Source: Chryseobacterium bernardetii (lineage in GTDB: Bacteria > Bacteroidota > Bacteroidia > Flavobacteriales > Weeksellaceae). Taken from it: a stretch of 64,000 bases of DNA. Below are positions 36,810 through 45,062 of this stretch, one piece after another (the first letter of the stretch is position 1; the number at the start of each line of letters is the position of its first letter). Under the pieces are notes generated by a model. The model saw only the letters and a program-made list of their open reading frames with translations. It did no database searches and was not told where the DNA came from. A program made the position numbers and the translations under genes. Location: NCBI RefSeq assembly GCF_003815975.1, contig NZ_CP033932.1, positions 1,178,001 to 1,242,000 on the forward strand, read 5' to 3'.

Positions 36810-37311
36810 AACTTATGAAACTGAGCGTTTAATACTTCGTCCGATGTCTTCAGAAGACAGGGATTTTATTTTTGATCTTTATAACAGACCAAAATTTATT
36901 CAGTATATCGGAAATCGAAATGTGAATACTGCTGAAGATGCTGAAAACTATATTCTGAACAGATTTGTTCCACAGATTGAAAGACTTGGATATGGAAACT
37001 ATCTTTTAATAACCAAGGACAGTAACGAAAAAATAGGAGCAGTAGGAATCTTTGAAAGAGAAGGGCTTGATGTTGTAGATATCGGATATTCTCTGCTGGA
37101 AGAGTTTGAAGGCAAAGGATATGCTTTTGAAGCAGCTCAAAAAGTGAAATCCATTGGGATGGATGAATTCGGATTGGCTAAAATATCTGCCATTATTTCA
37201 AAAGAAAACCTTTCTTCACAAAAACTGATTGAAAAACTAGGCCTGAAGTTGAAGAAATTTGTTACCCTTCCCGGTGAAACAGAAGAGTTAAACTATTACG
37301 AAACAGAATAA
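36778..37311 (+). CDS. GNAT acetyltransferase
   Basis: A 177-residue N-acetyltransferase of the RimJ/RimL type (YETERLILRPMSSEDRDFIF, DIGYSLLEEFEGKGYAFEA with the acetyl-CoA loop, ISKENLSSQKLIEKLGLK). Substrate unknown. The first ATG (36778) lies inside the preceding gene; the next Met is at MSSED, beyond the first conserved strand, so this start is preferred. The overlap of 32 bases is unusual for the region. A strong hairpin follows the stop. Confidence 0.86.
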   Translation: MNPPKHPSADKTYETERLILRPMSSEDRDFIFDLYNRPKFIQYIGNRNVNTAEDAENYILNRFVPQIERLGYGNYLLITKDSNEKIGAVGIFEREGLDVVDIGYSLLEEFEGKGYAFEAAQKVKSIGMDEFGLAKISAIISKENLSSQKLIEKLGLKLKKFVTLPGETEELNYYETE

Positions 37312-37314
37312 AAA

Positions 37315-37360
37315 AATATTCACAAATAGCCTGTTTTTTAGTGTTATTTGTGAATATTTT
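37315..37360. terminator. Bidirectional terminator, GNAT / bcp
   Basis: A 14-bp perfect stem AATATTCACAAATA / TATTTGTGAATATT with a 16-nt loop and T-rich flank, between convergent genes. Confidence 0.75.
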
Positions 37361-37377
37361 GTGCTTTTTGTTTAAAA

Positions 37378-37827
37378 TTACCCTTCTAAGATCTGCTCAG
37401 CAGCAGTTTTGGAAGTTACTTTTTCAATAACTCTGGTACAAACTCCTTTTTCATCAAAAATAAACGTGGTTCTCACAATTCCCATATATGTTTTACCAAA
37501 TGTCTTTTTCTCTTGCCAAACTCCAAATTTTTCAATAATATCACGGTTTTCATCTGCGATAAGATCATAAGGAAAAGCAAATTTACTATGGAAGTTTTTC
37601 TGCTTTTTTACAGAGTCTCCACTCACACCCAGTAACTGATATCCGGCTTTTTCAAGTTTGGAATAATTATCACTAAGATTGCAGGCTTCAACGGTACAGG
37701 TTGGAGTATTGGCCTGTGGATAAAAGAAAACAACTAGCTTTTTTCCGATTAAATTTGATGAAGATATGGTTTCTCCATCCTGATTGGTTCCTTCAAATTG
37801 AGGTAATTTATCTCCAACTTTCAGCAT
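37378..37827 (-). CDS. bcp: Peroxiredoxin Bcp (PrxQ)
   Basis: Thiol peroxidase that reduces hydrogen and organic peroxides in the cytoplasm. The 149-residue product has VVFFYPQANTPTCTVEACNL, with the peroxidatic Cys near residue 45 and the resolving Cys five residues later, as in the alpha2-type BCP family. Length is typical. It is divergent from nth, with 33 bases between the two starts, so peroxide defence and base-excision repair share a promoter region. Confidence 0.93.
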   Translation of the reverse strand: MLKVGDKLPQFEGTNQDGETISSSNLIGKKLVVFFYPQANTPTCTVEACNLSDNYSKLEKAGYQLLGVSGDSVKKQKNFHSKFAFPYDLIADENRDIIEKFGVWQEKKTFGKTYMGIVRTTFIFDEKGVCTRVIEKVTSKTAAEQILEG

Positions 37828-37834
37828 AATGATT

Positions 37835-37842
37835 TATTTTTG
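37835..37842 (+). promoter_or_regulatory. Promoter -7 element of nth
   Basis: TATTTTTG matches TAnnTTTG and ends 18 bases before the ATG at 37861. Confidence 0.5.
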
Positions 37843-37860
37843 TTCAAATTTAAGGGTAAA

Positions 37861-38481
37861 ATGACAAAAAAGCAAAGAGCTGAACTCGTTCAGAGAGAAC
37901 TGGATAAATTATATCCCACAACACCTATTCCTTTGGATCACACCGATCCTTATACTCTAATGGTGGCTGTAGCCCTTTCTGCACAAACAACGGATAAAAA
38001 GGTGAATGAAGTTACCCCAAACCTTTTCGAGGTCGCCGGAACTCCACAGAGAATGGCTAAGCTGGAAGAGTATCAGATCAAAGAATTAATTAAAGAAATA
38101 GGACTATCCAATACCAAGGCCAAGAACTTAAAGAGAATGGCCGAACTTCTGCTGGAGAGGCATAATGGTATTGTTCCGCAGACTTATGAAGAATTAGAGG
38201 CACTTCCGGGCGTTGGACATAAAACGGCATCGGTGGTAATGAGCCAGGGTTTTGGATTTCCTGCTTTTCCGGTTGATACTCATATTCACCGCCTGATGAC
38301 GCAATGGAAACTTACTTCCGGTAAAAACGTGGTAGAAACAGAGAAGGATGCCAAGAAATTATTCCCGGAAGAAGTATGGAACAAACTTCATCTTCAGATT
38401 ATTTTCTACGGTAGAGAATATTCTCCGGCAAGAGGAAAAGGAGAGAAGGACTTTATTACCAAAATGATGTTTGAAAAGTAA
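37861..38481 (+). CDS. nth: Endonuclease III without Fe-S cluster motif
   Basis: Base-excision repair glycosylase/AP lyase for oxidised pyrimidines. The 206-residue product has the helix-hairpin-helix LEALPGVGHKTASVVM with catalytic Lys, and catalytic Asp in VDTHIHRLMTQW. E. coli Nth ends with four Cys that hold a 4Fe-4S cluster. The aligned region here is HLQIIFYGREYSPARGKGEK, with no Cys, so the cluster is absent. The ATG at 37861 is preferred to the TTG at 37840, which overlaps the promoter element. Confidence 0.92.
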   Translation: MTKKQRAELVQRELDKLYPTTPIPLDHTDPYTLMVAVALSAQTTDKKVNEVTPNLFEVAGTPQRMAKLEEYQIKELIKEIGLSNTKAKNLKRMAELLLERHNGIVPQTYEELEALPGVGHKTASVVMSQGFGFPAFPVDTHIHRLMTQWKLTSGKNVVETEKDAKKLFPEEVWNKLHLQIIFYGREYSPARGKGEKDFITKMMFEK

Positions 38482-38501
38482 ACGATTTATTGATATAGCA
38501 T

Positions 38502-38532
38502 AAAATCTCTTTCAAATGAAGGGATTTTAGTT
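38502..38532. terminator. Terminator between nth and DUF6438 gene
   Basis: Stem AAAATCTCTT / AAGGGATTTT with one G-T pair, then a T-rich tract on the plus strand. Confidence 0.6.
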
Positions 38533-38534
38533 TA

Positions 38535-39437
38535 TTATTTTTTCCACTCAATATTTCCTCTTAAGTCAAAAAGAACATTATATAGTTTTTTAAGTCCTCT
38601 AGTTCCCATCATTCCATAATCACTGATCATTTTTGTTTTCAGATTGTCGTAGGTGATTTTTAAGGTTCCTGTAGCACTGTCAGAATATGCCACGCTATAA
38701 TTTTCGGCCAAATTCTCAAAATCAATATAATCGAGAATTTCAAGCAGATCTTTATATTGTTCCTGAGAAAGTTTAGACCCGTAATTGCCGGAATATTTTT
38801 GAAAATTAACCGTATTGTCATCACCTGCAAGCCATTCTATATCTCGGTTCGATACAATTTTCAAGGTGAATGAAGGACAATTTCCATAGCATGCAGATGC
38901 TTCGAATTCTATTTCCAGGATGTTATGTCTTTTGGGATTACTATTTTCCTCTATGAACTCTCCGAATTTATAAATAAGATGATCAGTTTTCAGATCACTG
39001 AAATATCCTAGTCTGGAAAGAATCTTATTGCTTTTATATTCTATTTTACAATCTTTTGCAGTTACAAAAGCACAGGGTTCATACAAGCTTCCTTGAGTGA
39101 TCTTCTTGGTGATAAATTCATTTCCCATATCCAGGATGCAGATTGTTTTAGGTCCGTTACTAGTGTTTCCGGTGATGAGAAGGTCTGTTAACCCGTTTTG
39201 ATCAAAATCATCCTTTATCCAGGGCTTGAAATTCAGGCTATCAGCGGTGCTTCTACATTGATCCTTATATTGAATTTGATCAGAAACAGTGATGTACTCT
39301 GTACTTTTTTCCTCTATGAACTTTTGAATGCTATCTACATTTTGTAGGGAGTCTATCTTGTTGGCTTTTTTATGATTTTGTGAAAAAAAACAAATCGATG
39401 TTAAAAAGGATATGATAATAAAGGTTCTTGGAATCAT
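38535..39437 (-). CDS. DUF6438-type exported protein
   Basis: A 300-residue protein with an N-terminal signal segment (MIPRTFIIISFLTSICFFSQ). The C-terminal half carries the DUF6438 signature EASACYGNCPSFTLKI with the C-x2-N-C-P arrangement. The N-terminal half has DDFDQNGLTDLLITG, similar to FG-GAP/VCBS calcium-binding loops. Function unknown. It is probably periplasmic or surface-attached. It lies 23 bases after the DinB gene, in the same direction. Confidence 0.72.
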   Translation of the reverse strand: MIPRTFIIISFLTSICFFSQNHKKANKIDSLQNVDSIQKFIEEKSTEYITVSDQIQYKDQCRSTADSLNFKPWIKDDFDQNGLTDLLITGNTSNGPKTICILDMGNEFITKKITQGSLYEPCAFVTAKDCKIEYKSNKILSRLGYFSDLKTDHLIYKFGEFIEENSNPKRHNILEIEFEASACYGNCPSFTLKIVSNRDIEWLAGDDNTVNFQKYSGNYGSKLSQEQYKDLLEILDYIDFENLAENYSVAYSDSATGTLKITYDNLKTKMISDYGMMGTRGLKKLYNVLFDLRGNIEWKK

Positions 39438-39459
39438 GAAATTCTTGTTTACTTTAAGA

Positions 39460-39906
39460 TTAAATATCCAATAATCGTCTATGATAATTAATCTGTCCTA
39501 AATGATAATCCAAATGAGAAAGCAGGTGAATCAGGAAATAACCGGTTGTCATTTTATCTTCAAAAACCACAAGCGGGTATTCCTTTTCCATTGCAGCCTC
39601 CGGGAGCTGGTTTAAAACAGAGTCAACCATCGTTGTTGTAGCTTCAATTTTTTCAATGAGTTCAGTTTTTGGGATGTCCTTCAATGAAAATTCAAGCTCA
39701 CGTTGTCTTACATATCCTGTATTGCCGAGATGTGTGCCAATGAAATGATTAAGGTTTCCAATAAGATGCAGGCAGAGGTTTCCTGCAGAATTGGAAATGT
39801 TTTTATCAGTCTTCCAAAGATTTTCTTCGTTCTGATAGGCCCCAATCTCCATTTTTAGTTTGTTTAAGTCTCTTTGATAAAGAGAGCGTAAAGATGCTGT
39901 TATCAT
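39460..39906 (-). CDS. DinB-family protein
   Basis: A 148-residue four-helix-bundle protein of the DinB/DUF1572 type. Metal-ligand His are visible in LCLHLIGNLNHFIGTHL and LLSHLDYHLGQINYHRR. The family includes thiol-dependent transferases such as bacillithiol transferases, but this member's reaction is unknown. The start MITASLRSLYQ (39906) is chosen; the 11 residues in front do not fit the fold. Between DUF6438 and DUF885 genes, all on the minus strand. Confidence 0.82.
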   Translation of the reverse strand: MITASLRSLYQRDLNKLKMEIGAYQNEENLWKTDKNISNSAGNLCLHLIGNLNHFIGTHLGNTGYVRQRELEFSLKDIPKTELIEKIEATTTMVDSVLNQLPEAAMEKEYPLVVFEDKMTTGYFLIHLLSHLDYHLGQINYHRRLLDI

Positions 39907-39961
39907 TGTGAATGGTTTTGAAATTAAAAAATGGGACAAGTGGCCCCATTTATATTGTGTA

Positions 39962-41758
39962 TTATTTTTGTTTTTTCGCCCACAGCTCCATCTTTCTGTT
40001 CAAAACATCCAATGGAAGGCATCCCTGGCTTAATACTTCATCATGGAAGCTTGCCAGATTAAACTTATTGCCTAGTTCTTTCTGATATTTTTCTCTCAGC
40101 TCACGGATTCTTAAAGATCCTATTTTGTATCCCAGGGCCTGTCCCGGCATAGCCATATACCTTTCCACTTCGGCTATAGCAGCGCCTTCATCATAAGAAA
40201 TATTGCTCAGGAAATATTTAATAGCTTCTTCTCTGCTCATTTTTCCGGTATGCAAACCTGTATCTACTACTAATCTTACAGCTCTCAGCATCTGATCGCT
40301 TAAATAGCCCATTTTCTGGTAAGGATCTGTATATAAACCGAATTCAGGGCCTAAAGTTTCACAATAATGAGCCCATCCTTCACCATAGGCGCCAAACCAT
40401 CCGAATCTCATGAATTTGGGAAGCTTTGTATTTTCCTGCTGAAGAGAAACCTGATAATGATGGCCTGGAATAGCTTCGTGTAAGAATAAAGACTCCATTC
40501 CTGAAGTAACATTGAATTTAGTAGGGTCTGGAAGGGGAACATAGAAAATTCCAGGTCGTTTCCCATCGGGAGTTCCTGGAATGTATTCAGCACTGGCACT
40601 GGCCTCTCTGAATTTTTCTGTCTGTCTGATCTCAAACTTTGTTTTTGGTGTCACATTGAACATGGTTTTCAACTTTGGAGTAATCTTCGTCAGAATACTG
40701 TTGAATCCATTTAAAACCTCTTTAGAAGATTTATAAGTCATTGCTTTTGGATCTGTTTTCACAAAAGTGATAAACTCTTCCAGAGTTCCTGTAAAGCCAA
40801 CCTGTTGCTTCACTTTTTCCATTTCTGTGCGAAGCATAGCCACCTGCTGCAGTCCGATTTTGTTGATCTCCTCAGGTGATTTTTTTGTTGTTGTCCAGCT
40901 TTTTACATAATAGCCGTAGATTTCATTTCCGTTAGGAAGGCTGTTGTATCCGTCAGTATCTCTCCCTTTTGGTAAATATTCTTTTTCAAGAAAAGTTCCC
41001 ATTTTAGTATAAGCAGGAATGATTTTCTTTGTGATTGCCTCTTTGTAAAGCGCTGAAAATTTATCTTTTTGTGCCTGAGTGAAGTTTTTGGGGAAATTCT
41101 TAATCGGGCCGTAGAATATATTTTTATCCAGGTCCTGAGTCGTGATTTCCTCTGCTTTCATTTGAGGAATCATTTTGATAATCAGTTTTTTAGGAAGTAC
41201 CACTTTATTGTTGATTCCATCACGGAAATTATCTGCAGCCGCATCCATCCATTCAGGAAATTTGTCCATTCTTTTCAGCCAGTCACTGTAATCTTTTTCT
41301 GTTTTGAATGGCTGGCTTCCCTGGCCGCTTCCATACAAGGGGAAGTTTAAAGGAAGACCTCCGAACTGGGTGAAAGGGATGTACTCCGGATGATAAGCAT
41401 AAGCTTCAATTTTGTCTTTTAAAGTATAGTCCAATACATCGTATACCACTTTATCTTCATCAGAAAGAGCCTTATAGTCTACATTTTCCAGCTGTTTCTG
41501 TACTGAATTGTAAAAAGCAATTTCTCCTGAGATGAAATCTTTATCAATATTGATGGGAAGCTGGTCATTGTATCTTGTATCTCCTTGAGCAGTAGCATCT
41601 AAAGGGTATAGCTTAAGATACTGTTCATAATAATTGGATGCAATAGAGTCCAGGTTGGTAGGTGTTACCTTCGTAAGAGGAGAATCGCTCTTTTTGCACG
41701 AGGCAAGTGCGATCATCAGTCCCAGTCCCAGAATACTTTTCGATAAAATATTTTTCAT
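39962..41758 (-). CDS. DUF885 lipoprotein, putative peptidase
   Basis: A 598-residue lipoprotein (signal MKNILSKSILGLGLMIALAS then CKK) of the DUF885 family, related to zinc metallopeptidases. The conserved segment SLFLHEAIPGHHYQVSL contains the HExxxHH-type metal site. A downstream Glu-rich helix EGWAHYCETLGPEFG gives another ligand. Likely faces the periplasm. The substrate is unknown, presumably peptides. It is the first gene of the minus-strand run ending with DUF6438. Confidence 0.88.
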   Translation of the reverse strand: MKNILSKSILGLGLMIALASCKKSDSPLTKVTPTNLDSIASNYYEQYLKLYPLDATAQGDTRYNDQLPINIDKDFISGEIAFYNSVQKQLENVDYKALSDEDKVVYDVLDYTLKDKIEAYAYHPEYIPFTQFGGLPLNFPLYGSGQGSQPFKTEKDYSDWLKRMDKFPEWMDAAADNFRDGINNKVVLPKKLIIKMIPQMKAEEITTQDLDKNIFYGPIKNFPKNFTQAQKDKFSALYKEAITKKIIPAYTKMGTFLEKEYLPKGRDTDGYNSLPNGNEIYGYYVKSWTTTKKSPEEINKIGLQQVAMLRTEMEKVKQQVGFTGTLEEFITFVKTDPKAMTYKSSKEVLNGFNSILTKITPKLKTMFNVTPKTKFEIRQTEKFREASASAEYIPGTPDGKRPGIFYVPLPDPTKFNVTSGMESLFLHEAIPGHHYQVSLQQENTKLPKFMRFGWFGAYGEGWAHYCETLGPEFGLYTDPYQKMGYLSDQMLRAVRLVVDTGLHTGKMSREEAIKYFLSNISYDEGAAIAEVERYMAMPGQALGYKIGSLRIRELREKYQKELGNKFNLASFHDEVLSQGCLPLDVLNRKMELWAKKQK

Positions 41759-41869
41759 GTTCAGAATCTTTATAAAACAAAAGTAAGTATTATTGGGATA
41801 TTCATACCATTGTATGAATTGATTTTAAAAAATAATATTCAAAATCCTTTTCACATTAAATCAATTTTT

Positions 41870-41877
41870 TATCTTTG
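41870..41877 (+). promoter_or_regulatory. Promoter -7 element for gene at 41926
   Basis: TATCTTTG matches TAnnTTTG, 48 bases before the ATG. Confidence 0.5.
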
Positions 41878-41925
41878 TCTAAAACGTTTAACAATCATAT
41901 TATTACAGTTCTTTTTTAAGAAAAA

Positions 41926-42387
41926 ATGAAAGGGATTTTAAAAATTTACCATCCGGACGAAACGCTAAAATACAATATCAGAAATACTTATTGTAAAGCA
42001 GTTTACAGCAACCAGCAACATTTTTTAGAGGTTGAAATTATTACGGATGACAGTTTGGATCATGTAGATGATGATTCATTACAGTACAACTTTCCGCAGC
42101 TTTCACTTGAGGTCTTCGATTTCCCTATCGATTCTGCGGAAATAGAAGGAAAAACAATCAAAATCAATGATTCTGACGAAGAAACCTATACAGAGGTAGA
42201 CCTTTTTGATGATGAAGAGGCTTATATCTATGACAATGAGCTTCTGTTCGAGAAAAATGAAGAAGGAGAACTCCAGGTGATATGGAAGGGAACCATTGAT
42301 GATTTCTATACCGGATCAGATACTCCGATTCCTTTTAGGCTAAAATGCGAATTCAAGCAGGATGACATTGAAGTAGACGAAGACTAA
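41926..42387 (+). CDS. Acidic protein, unknown
   Basis: A 153-residue, very acidic, soluble protein (many Asp/Glu, ending DDIEVDED). It is mostly beta by pattern (KGILKIYHPDETLKYNI, LEVEIITDD). No signal peptide and no family recognised. It has its own promoter and stands before the exbB operon with a 174-base gap. Codon use looks native. Confidence 0.68.
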   Translation: MKGILKIYHPDETLKYNIRNTYCKAVYSNQQHFLEVEIITDDSLDHVDDDSLQYNFPQLSLEVFDFPIDSAEIEGKTIKINDSDEETYTEVDLFDDEEAYIYDNELLFEKNEEGELQVIWKGTIDDFYTGSDTPIPFRLKCEFKQDDIEVDED

Positions 42388-42523
42388 ACGTTATTCATCA
42401 TTCTTTATTAATACCAATTTCTTTTCAAAATTTCTTTTGGAAAGAAATTTGCTGTTTATAAATCATAACAAACTTTAAGTTGTTTTTAAGCAATTTTTAA
42501 GATATCAATTCATAATATTCCAC

Positions 42524-42531
42524 TACATTTG
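42524..42531 (+). promoter_or_regulatory. Promoter -7 element of exbB operon
   Basis: TACATTTG matches TAnnTTTG, 30 bases before the exbB ATG. Confidence 0.55.
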
Positions 42532-42561
42532 TCGTTGAAACTTTAATAAAATTCACATTTA

Positions 42562-43266
42562 ATGCTGTTAACGGAACTTTCTCAGATTTTATTTGCACAA
42601 ATCACAACCCCTGCAGTTGCCGCAGACAATTTAGAATTTTCATTCTGGAAGATCATGTTCCACGGAGGAGCCTTCGCTAAAATAGTGATGGTTACCGTAT
42701 TGCTGTTGGGAGTATTTTCCCTGTATCTGTTTTTTGAAAGATTTTTCTTTATTAAAAGGCTTACCTCAAAGACAGATTCTAACTTCATGAACAATATTGA
42801 GGACTTTATTAGAGAGGGAAAAATAGAAGCAGCAGCTGATTATTGCAAAACACAGAACTCTCCGGAAGGAAGAATTCTTGAAAAAGGGATCTCAAGATTA
42901 GGACGCCCTGTTTCTGATATCGTAAGCGCAATGGAAGCTCAGGCGCAGGTAGAGGTTGCCAATATGGAGAAAAACCTGAACCTCCTGGCGGTAGTACCGA
43001 GTATCGCACCAATGCTGGGGCTTTTGGGAACTGTAATAGGGATGATTATTGCATTCTTTAACCTTTCCCATGCAACTGGATCATTCTCTCCAAAAACTCT
43101 TTCAGAAGGTATTTATACCGCTTTAGGGCAAACCGCAGTAGGTCTTGCAGTGGCCATTCCTGCTAACTTCTGCTACAATATTCTTTTAACAAGGATTGAT
43201 AAGTTTGTATTGAAGGCTCAGAATATGTCAGGAGAATTTTTAGATCTAATCAACAAACCTTTATAA
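42562..43266 (+). CDS. exbB: MotA/TolQ/ExbB proton channel
   Basis: Inner-membrane subunit of the proton-driven motor that energises TonB. The 234-residue product has three transmembrane helices (about residues 37-60, 145-170, 185-210) and the conserved GMIIAFFNLSHATGSFSP and ALGQTAVGLAVAIPANFCYN. It heads a three-gene operon with exbD (12 bases later) and a tonB-like gene, so it powers TonB receptors such as the one at 11836. TolQ is possible, but no tolA/tolB/pal is present. Confidence 0.9.
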   Translation: MLLTELSQILFAQITTPAVAADNLEFSFWKIMFHGGAFAKIVMVTVLLLGVFSLYLFFERFFFIKRLTSKTDSNFMNNIEDFIREGKIEAAADYCKTQNSPEGRILEKGISRLGRPVSDIVSAMEAQAQVEVANMEKNLNLLAVVPSIAPMLGLLGTVIGMIIAFFNLSHATGSFSPKTLSEGIYTALGQTAVGLAVAIPANFCYNILLTRIDKFVLKAQNMSGEFLDLINKPL

Positions 43267-43278
43267 ATCTTTCTTAAG

Positions 43279-43677
43279 ATGAAAATTCAGAGAAGAAATA
43301 AAGCCAATCCGGAATTCAGTTTAGCAGCGATGACAGACGTTATCCTGTTGATGCTGATATTCTTTATGATTACCTCCTCAGCGGCAAATCAGAGTGCCAT
43401 AGAGGTGAATCTTCCGAAAGCCGGAGCTGTTGAAGATAATATTCCAAATCCTGTTATTGTAAGCATTAAGCCAGACGGATCTTATTTTGTGGATGATAAT
43501 CCGGTAAATAAAGGAGAACTGGAGCAGATCATTACAGATAAATTAAATGGGCAGACCAATAAATCTTTCACGATCAGAGCTGATGAAAACACCATGCATA
43601 AAGATGTGGTTTTCGTAATGGAAATCGCCGAAAAACATAAATTTAACATTGCTATAGCAACTGTTAAGGATAAATAA
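43279..43677 (+). CDS. exbD: ExbD/TolR biopolymer transport protein
   Basis: A 132-residue protein with one N-terminal transmembrane helix and a periplasmic domain. The helix holds the proton-conducting Asp in AAMTDVILLMLIFFMI. The periplasmic part VNLPKAGAVEDN... is family-like. It works with ExbB in the TonB motor. The middle gene of the operon. Confidence 0.9.
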   Translation: MKIQRRNKANPEFSLAAMTDVILLMLIFFMITSSAANQSAIEVNLPKAGAVEDNIPNPVIVSIKPDGSYFVDDNPVNKGELEQIITDKLNGQTNKSFTIRADENTMHKDVVFVMEIAEKHKFNIAIATVKDK

Positions 43678-43699
43678 ATGCTAAGAGTCATTTTTAAAG

Positions 43700-44590
43700 A
43701 TGAGAAGCTATACTGCAAACAAAAATGAAGAAAACCGGGACAGGGTAAAAAGTGCGTTGCTTTCTATCCTGATTTGGGCTGCTATTCTGCTTTTTGTTTT
43801 CTACTATAAATTAAAACCCGAACTGGATAAAGAACCCGAAGTTGTAACCACTATGCTGGTGAACTTCGGAGACAATAGAAACGGAAACGGTGCGGAGGAA
43901 CCTGCAGAACAACCGGGAAGCTTAGCGGCTGAAACAGAAGTGGTAACACCAGAACCCGTAGAAGTTCCTGTACCTGAAACTAAAACCGAAGTAAAGCCTG
44001 AACCTGTTGTTAAACCTGATCCAAAGAAAGTTGAGGCTAAGGAAAAAGTGATTACCGGAAATAATTCAAAGAATACGGTTGCTAAAAAAGAAGAATCTAA
44101 AAAATCAGAAAAAAAGGAAGCTGCAAGTACAAGTACTGCTAAAAATACTAAAAAATCAGGAGCTGTTAAGGCCAATTCAAAAACCGGGAACGGTGACGGG
44201 CAAGGAAATGCAGCTATTGGTAAGTTTCTAGGCGGGAAAGGACAGAAACCCGGCGGACAGGGTGATGGAAATGGCCCCGGAAACGCAGGGGATCCATTAG
44301 GAGGAGAAGGTAACGGTGATAGTAAAGTAGGAATCGACAGGAAACTCGTAGGGTATATTCCAGGGACGATGGGAAGAGGAGGAGCGCAACCCTCTCACAG
44401 TTGCACAGCCAGTGGATCTATAACCATTTCCTATACGGTTGATAAAGCAGGAAATGTGGTGTCGGCAAGAAGGACTGGCGGAATTTCAGATCCTTGTGTG
44501 GCATCTACATCCGTTGCCTGGGTGAAGAAATATGTTAAAGCTGAAAAAGCAAGTGTATCCTCTACCGGAACTTATAAAATCACATTCTAA
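43700..44590 (+). CDS. TonB-like energy transducer
   Basis: A 296-residue protein with one N-terminal membrane helix (residues about 17-38), a long Pro/Glu/Lys-rich spacer (for example EPVEVPVPETKTEVKPEP) and a Gly-rich stretch. A C-terminal TonB-like domain of about 85 residues (ISYTVDKAGNVVSARRTGG, WVKKYVKAEKA) carries two Cys that may pair. It probably carries energy from ExbB/ExbD to outer-membrane receptors. It ends at a strong terminator. Confidence 0.85.
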   Translation: MRSYTANKNEENRDRVKSALLSILIWAAILLFVFYYKLKPELDKEPEVVTTMLVNFGDNRNGNGAEEPAEQPGSLAAETEVVTPEPVEVPVPETKTEVKPEPVVKPDPKKVEAKEKVITGNNSKNTVAKKEESKKSEKKEAASTSTAKNTKKSGAVKANSKTGNGDGQGNAAIGKFLGGKGQKPGGQGDGNGPGNAGDPLGGEGNGDSKVGIDRKLVGYIPGTMGRGGAQPSHSCTASGSITISYTVDKAGNVVSARRTGGISDPCVASTSVAWVKKYVKAEKASVSSTGTYKITF

Positions 44591-44597
44591 AAAATAC

Positions 44598-44626
44598 AAA
44601 AAGCACTTTATTCAAGTGCTTTTTTT
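44598..44626. terminator. Bidirectional terminator after the exbBD-tonB operon
   Basis: Perfect 11-bp stem AAAAAGCACTT / AAGTGCTTTTT, 5-nt loop, T runs on both strands; overlaps the stop of the convergent gene. Confidence 0.85.
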
Positions 44627-45000
44627 AATTCGTTGATTCTGTTAATAATTGGTAAGGCAAAGATTCCGCTGGTCTGAAGATACAATTCATAGAATGTTTT
44701 GGCTTTATCCTGAAAGTCTTTATTCTGCTCTTCTCTGCTTTTAAAGTAGAAAAGGTTTCCAAGCATTTCATAATAGTCTTTACGGTCTCTTTCCTGTCTT
44801 TCATTAACGAGAGTAATCATTTCTTCTTTTGTCATGGAAGATACTTCCGTAAAGTTCATTTTGAAAATATCTCTCATCAGAGTATCAAAATCCAGCTCTT
44901 TCTGCATTAAACTCTCTTCCGGCTTATCCAGGATCAATTTTTCTAATGCCTGTGTTAACTGGCGGATAAGCCGTAGGGTAAATTCTTTATCTGTAATCAT
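44608..45000 (-). CDS. Small helical protein, unknown
   Basis: A 130-residue, all-helical soluble protein (LTLRLIRQLTQALEKLIL, YYEMLGNLFYFKSREEQNKD, KAKTFYELYLQTSGIF). It may be TPR-like; I do not recognise a family. It lies 62 bases after the start side of the SpmAB-like gene on the same strand, so it may be co-transcribed with it. Confidence 0.65.
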   Translation of the reverse strand: MITDKEFTLRLIRQLTQALEKLILDKPEESLMQKELDFDTLMRDIFKMNFTEVSSMTKEEMITLVNERQERDRKDYYEMLGNLFYFKSREEQNKDFQDKAKTFYELYLQTSGIFALPIINRINELKKALE

Positions 45001-45062
45001 AATGGTTTAAGGTTTTTGGTTTAATGTTTAAAGTTGTCTGATCAACGAGTAATCCGTCTTAA

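Noticed and set aside
43804..44175. 123-codon antisense frame in the tonB-like gene
   Set aside because: Complement of the Pro/Lys/Glu-rich spacer; low-complexity shadow.
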